Assembly: GCA_036402155.1 (NCBI GenBank)
Contig: DASWTL010000289.1
Location: forward strand, 1-35,275
Length of the DNA stretch: 35,275 nucleotides
Reading direction: 5' to 3'
DNA from: DASWTL01 sp036402155
GTDB taxonomy: Bacteria; Bacteroidota; Bacteroidia; Sphingobacteriales; Sphingobacteriaceae
The notes under the pieces were generated by a model that worked only from the letters and a program-made list of their open reading frames with translations, had not been told where the DNA came from and did not search any database. Position 1 is the first letter of the stretch; the number at the start of each line of letters is the position of its first letter. Made by a program: the position numbers and the translations under genes. Below are positions 35,220 to 35,275 of the stretch, piece after piece.

Positions 35220-35275
35220 TATTTTCAAATCATGAATTTTCAATTTTGCTTAAAATTTAGAAAGGCTTAAGTGCT

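Overview
The window is a polysaccharide-utilisation locus (PUL) from a Bacteroidota genome, most likely an aerobic member of the Sphingobacteriaceae (Pedobacter/Mucilaginibacter type). The signs are a hybrid two-component system, a FecI/FecR pair with DUF4974, a SusC/SusD pair with an N-terminal STN domain, Bacteroidetes-style lipoprotein signals, AT-rich DNA and start sites without obvious Shine-Dalgarno sequences. No rRNA, tRNA, CRISPR array, transposase or phage gene was seen. The genus is an inference from protein style only.

Layout: (1) 1-3824, a hybrid two-component regulator whose start lies outside the window, followed by a Cys-type sulfatase (4036-5553). (2) 5678-12724, ECF sigma factor, FecR anti-sigma factor, SusC and SusD, closed by a strong intrinsic terminator (12742-12780). 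(3) 12941-18114, a GH127-like enzyme and two sulfatases, closed by a second perfect terminator (18127-18154). (4) 18376-25507, GH2, sulfatase, GH43, GH5-like and aldose 1-epimerase, all exported or lipoproteins. (5) 25849-30683, a second GH43, a genuine formylglycine-generating enzyme (FGE) predicted to be a lipoprotein, and a SusD-less TonB-dependent receptor, ending at a hairpin between convergent genes. (6) Minus strand, two more sulfatases (transcribed from about 33903 down to 30797). (7) 34396-35058, an SGNH/GDSL hydrolase.

Together the genes describe uptake and breakdown of a sulfated glycan. SusC/D and possibly the second receptor would bind and import oligosaccharides. Six S1 sulfatases with different active-site signatures would remove sulfates. 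The GH127-like, GH2, two GH43 and GH5-like enzymes would trim the desulfated sugars, and the epimerase would equilibrate released aldose anomers. There is no polysaccharide lyase and no recognisable GH16- or GH86-type endo-enzyme, so the window looks like an exo-acting, side-chain-trimming locus. A sulfated (arabino)galactan or a carrageenan-like galactan would fit; the exact glycan cannot be fixed from sequence alone.

The most interesting point is the FGE. It keeps both catalytic cysteines of human SUMF1-type FGE and carries a lipoprotein signal. This suggests that the co-encoded, Sec-exported sulfatases are activated outside the cytoplasm, rather than by the cytoplasmic radical-SAM maturase known from anaerobic Bacteroides.
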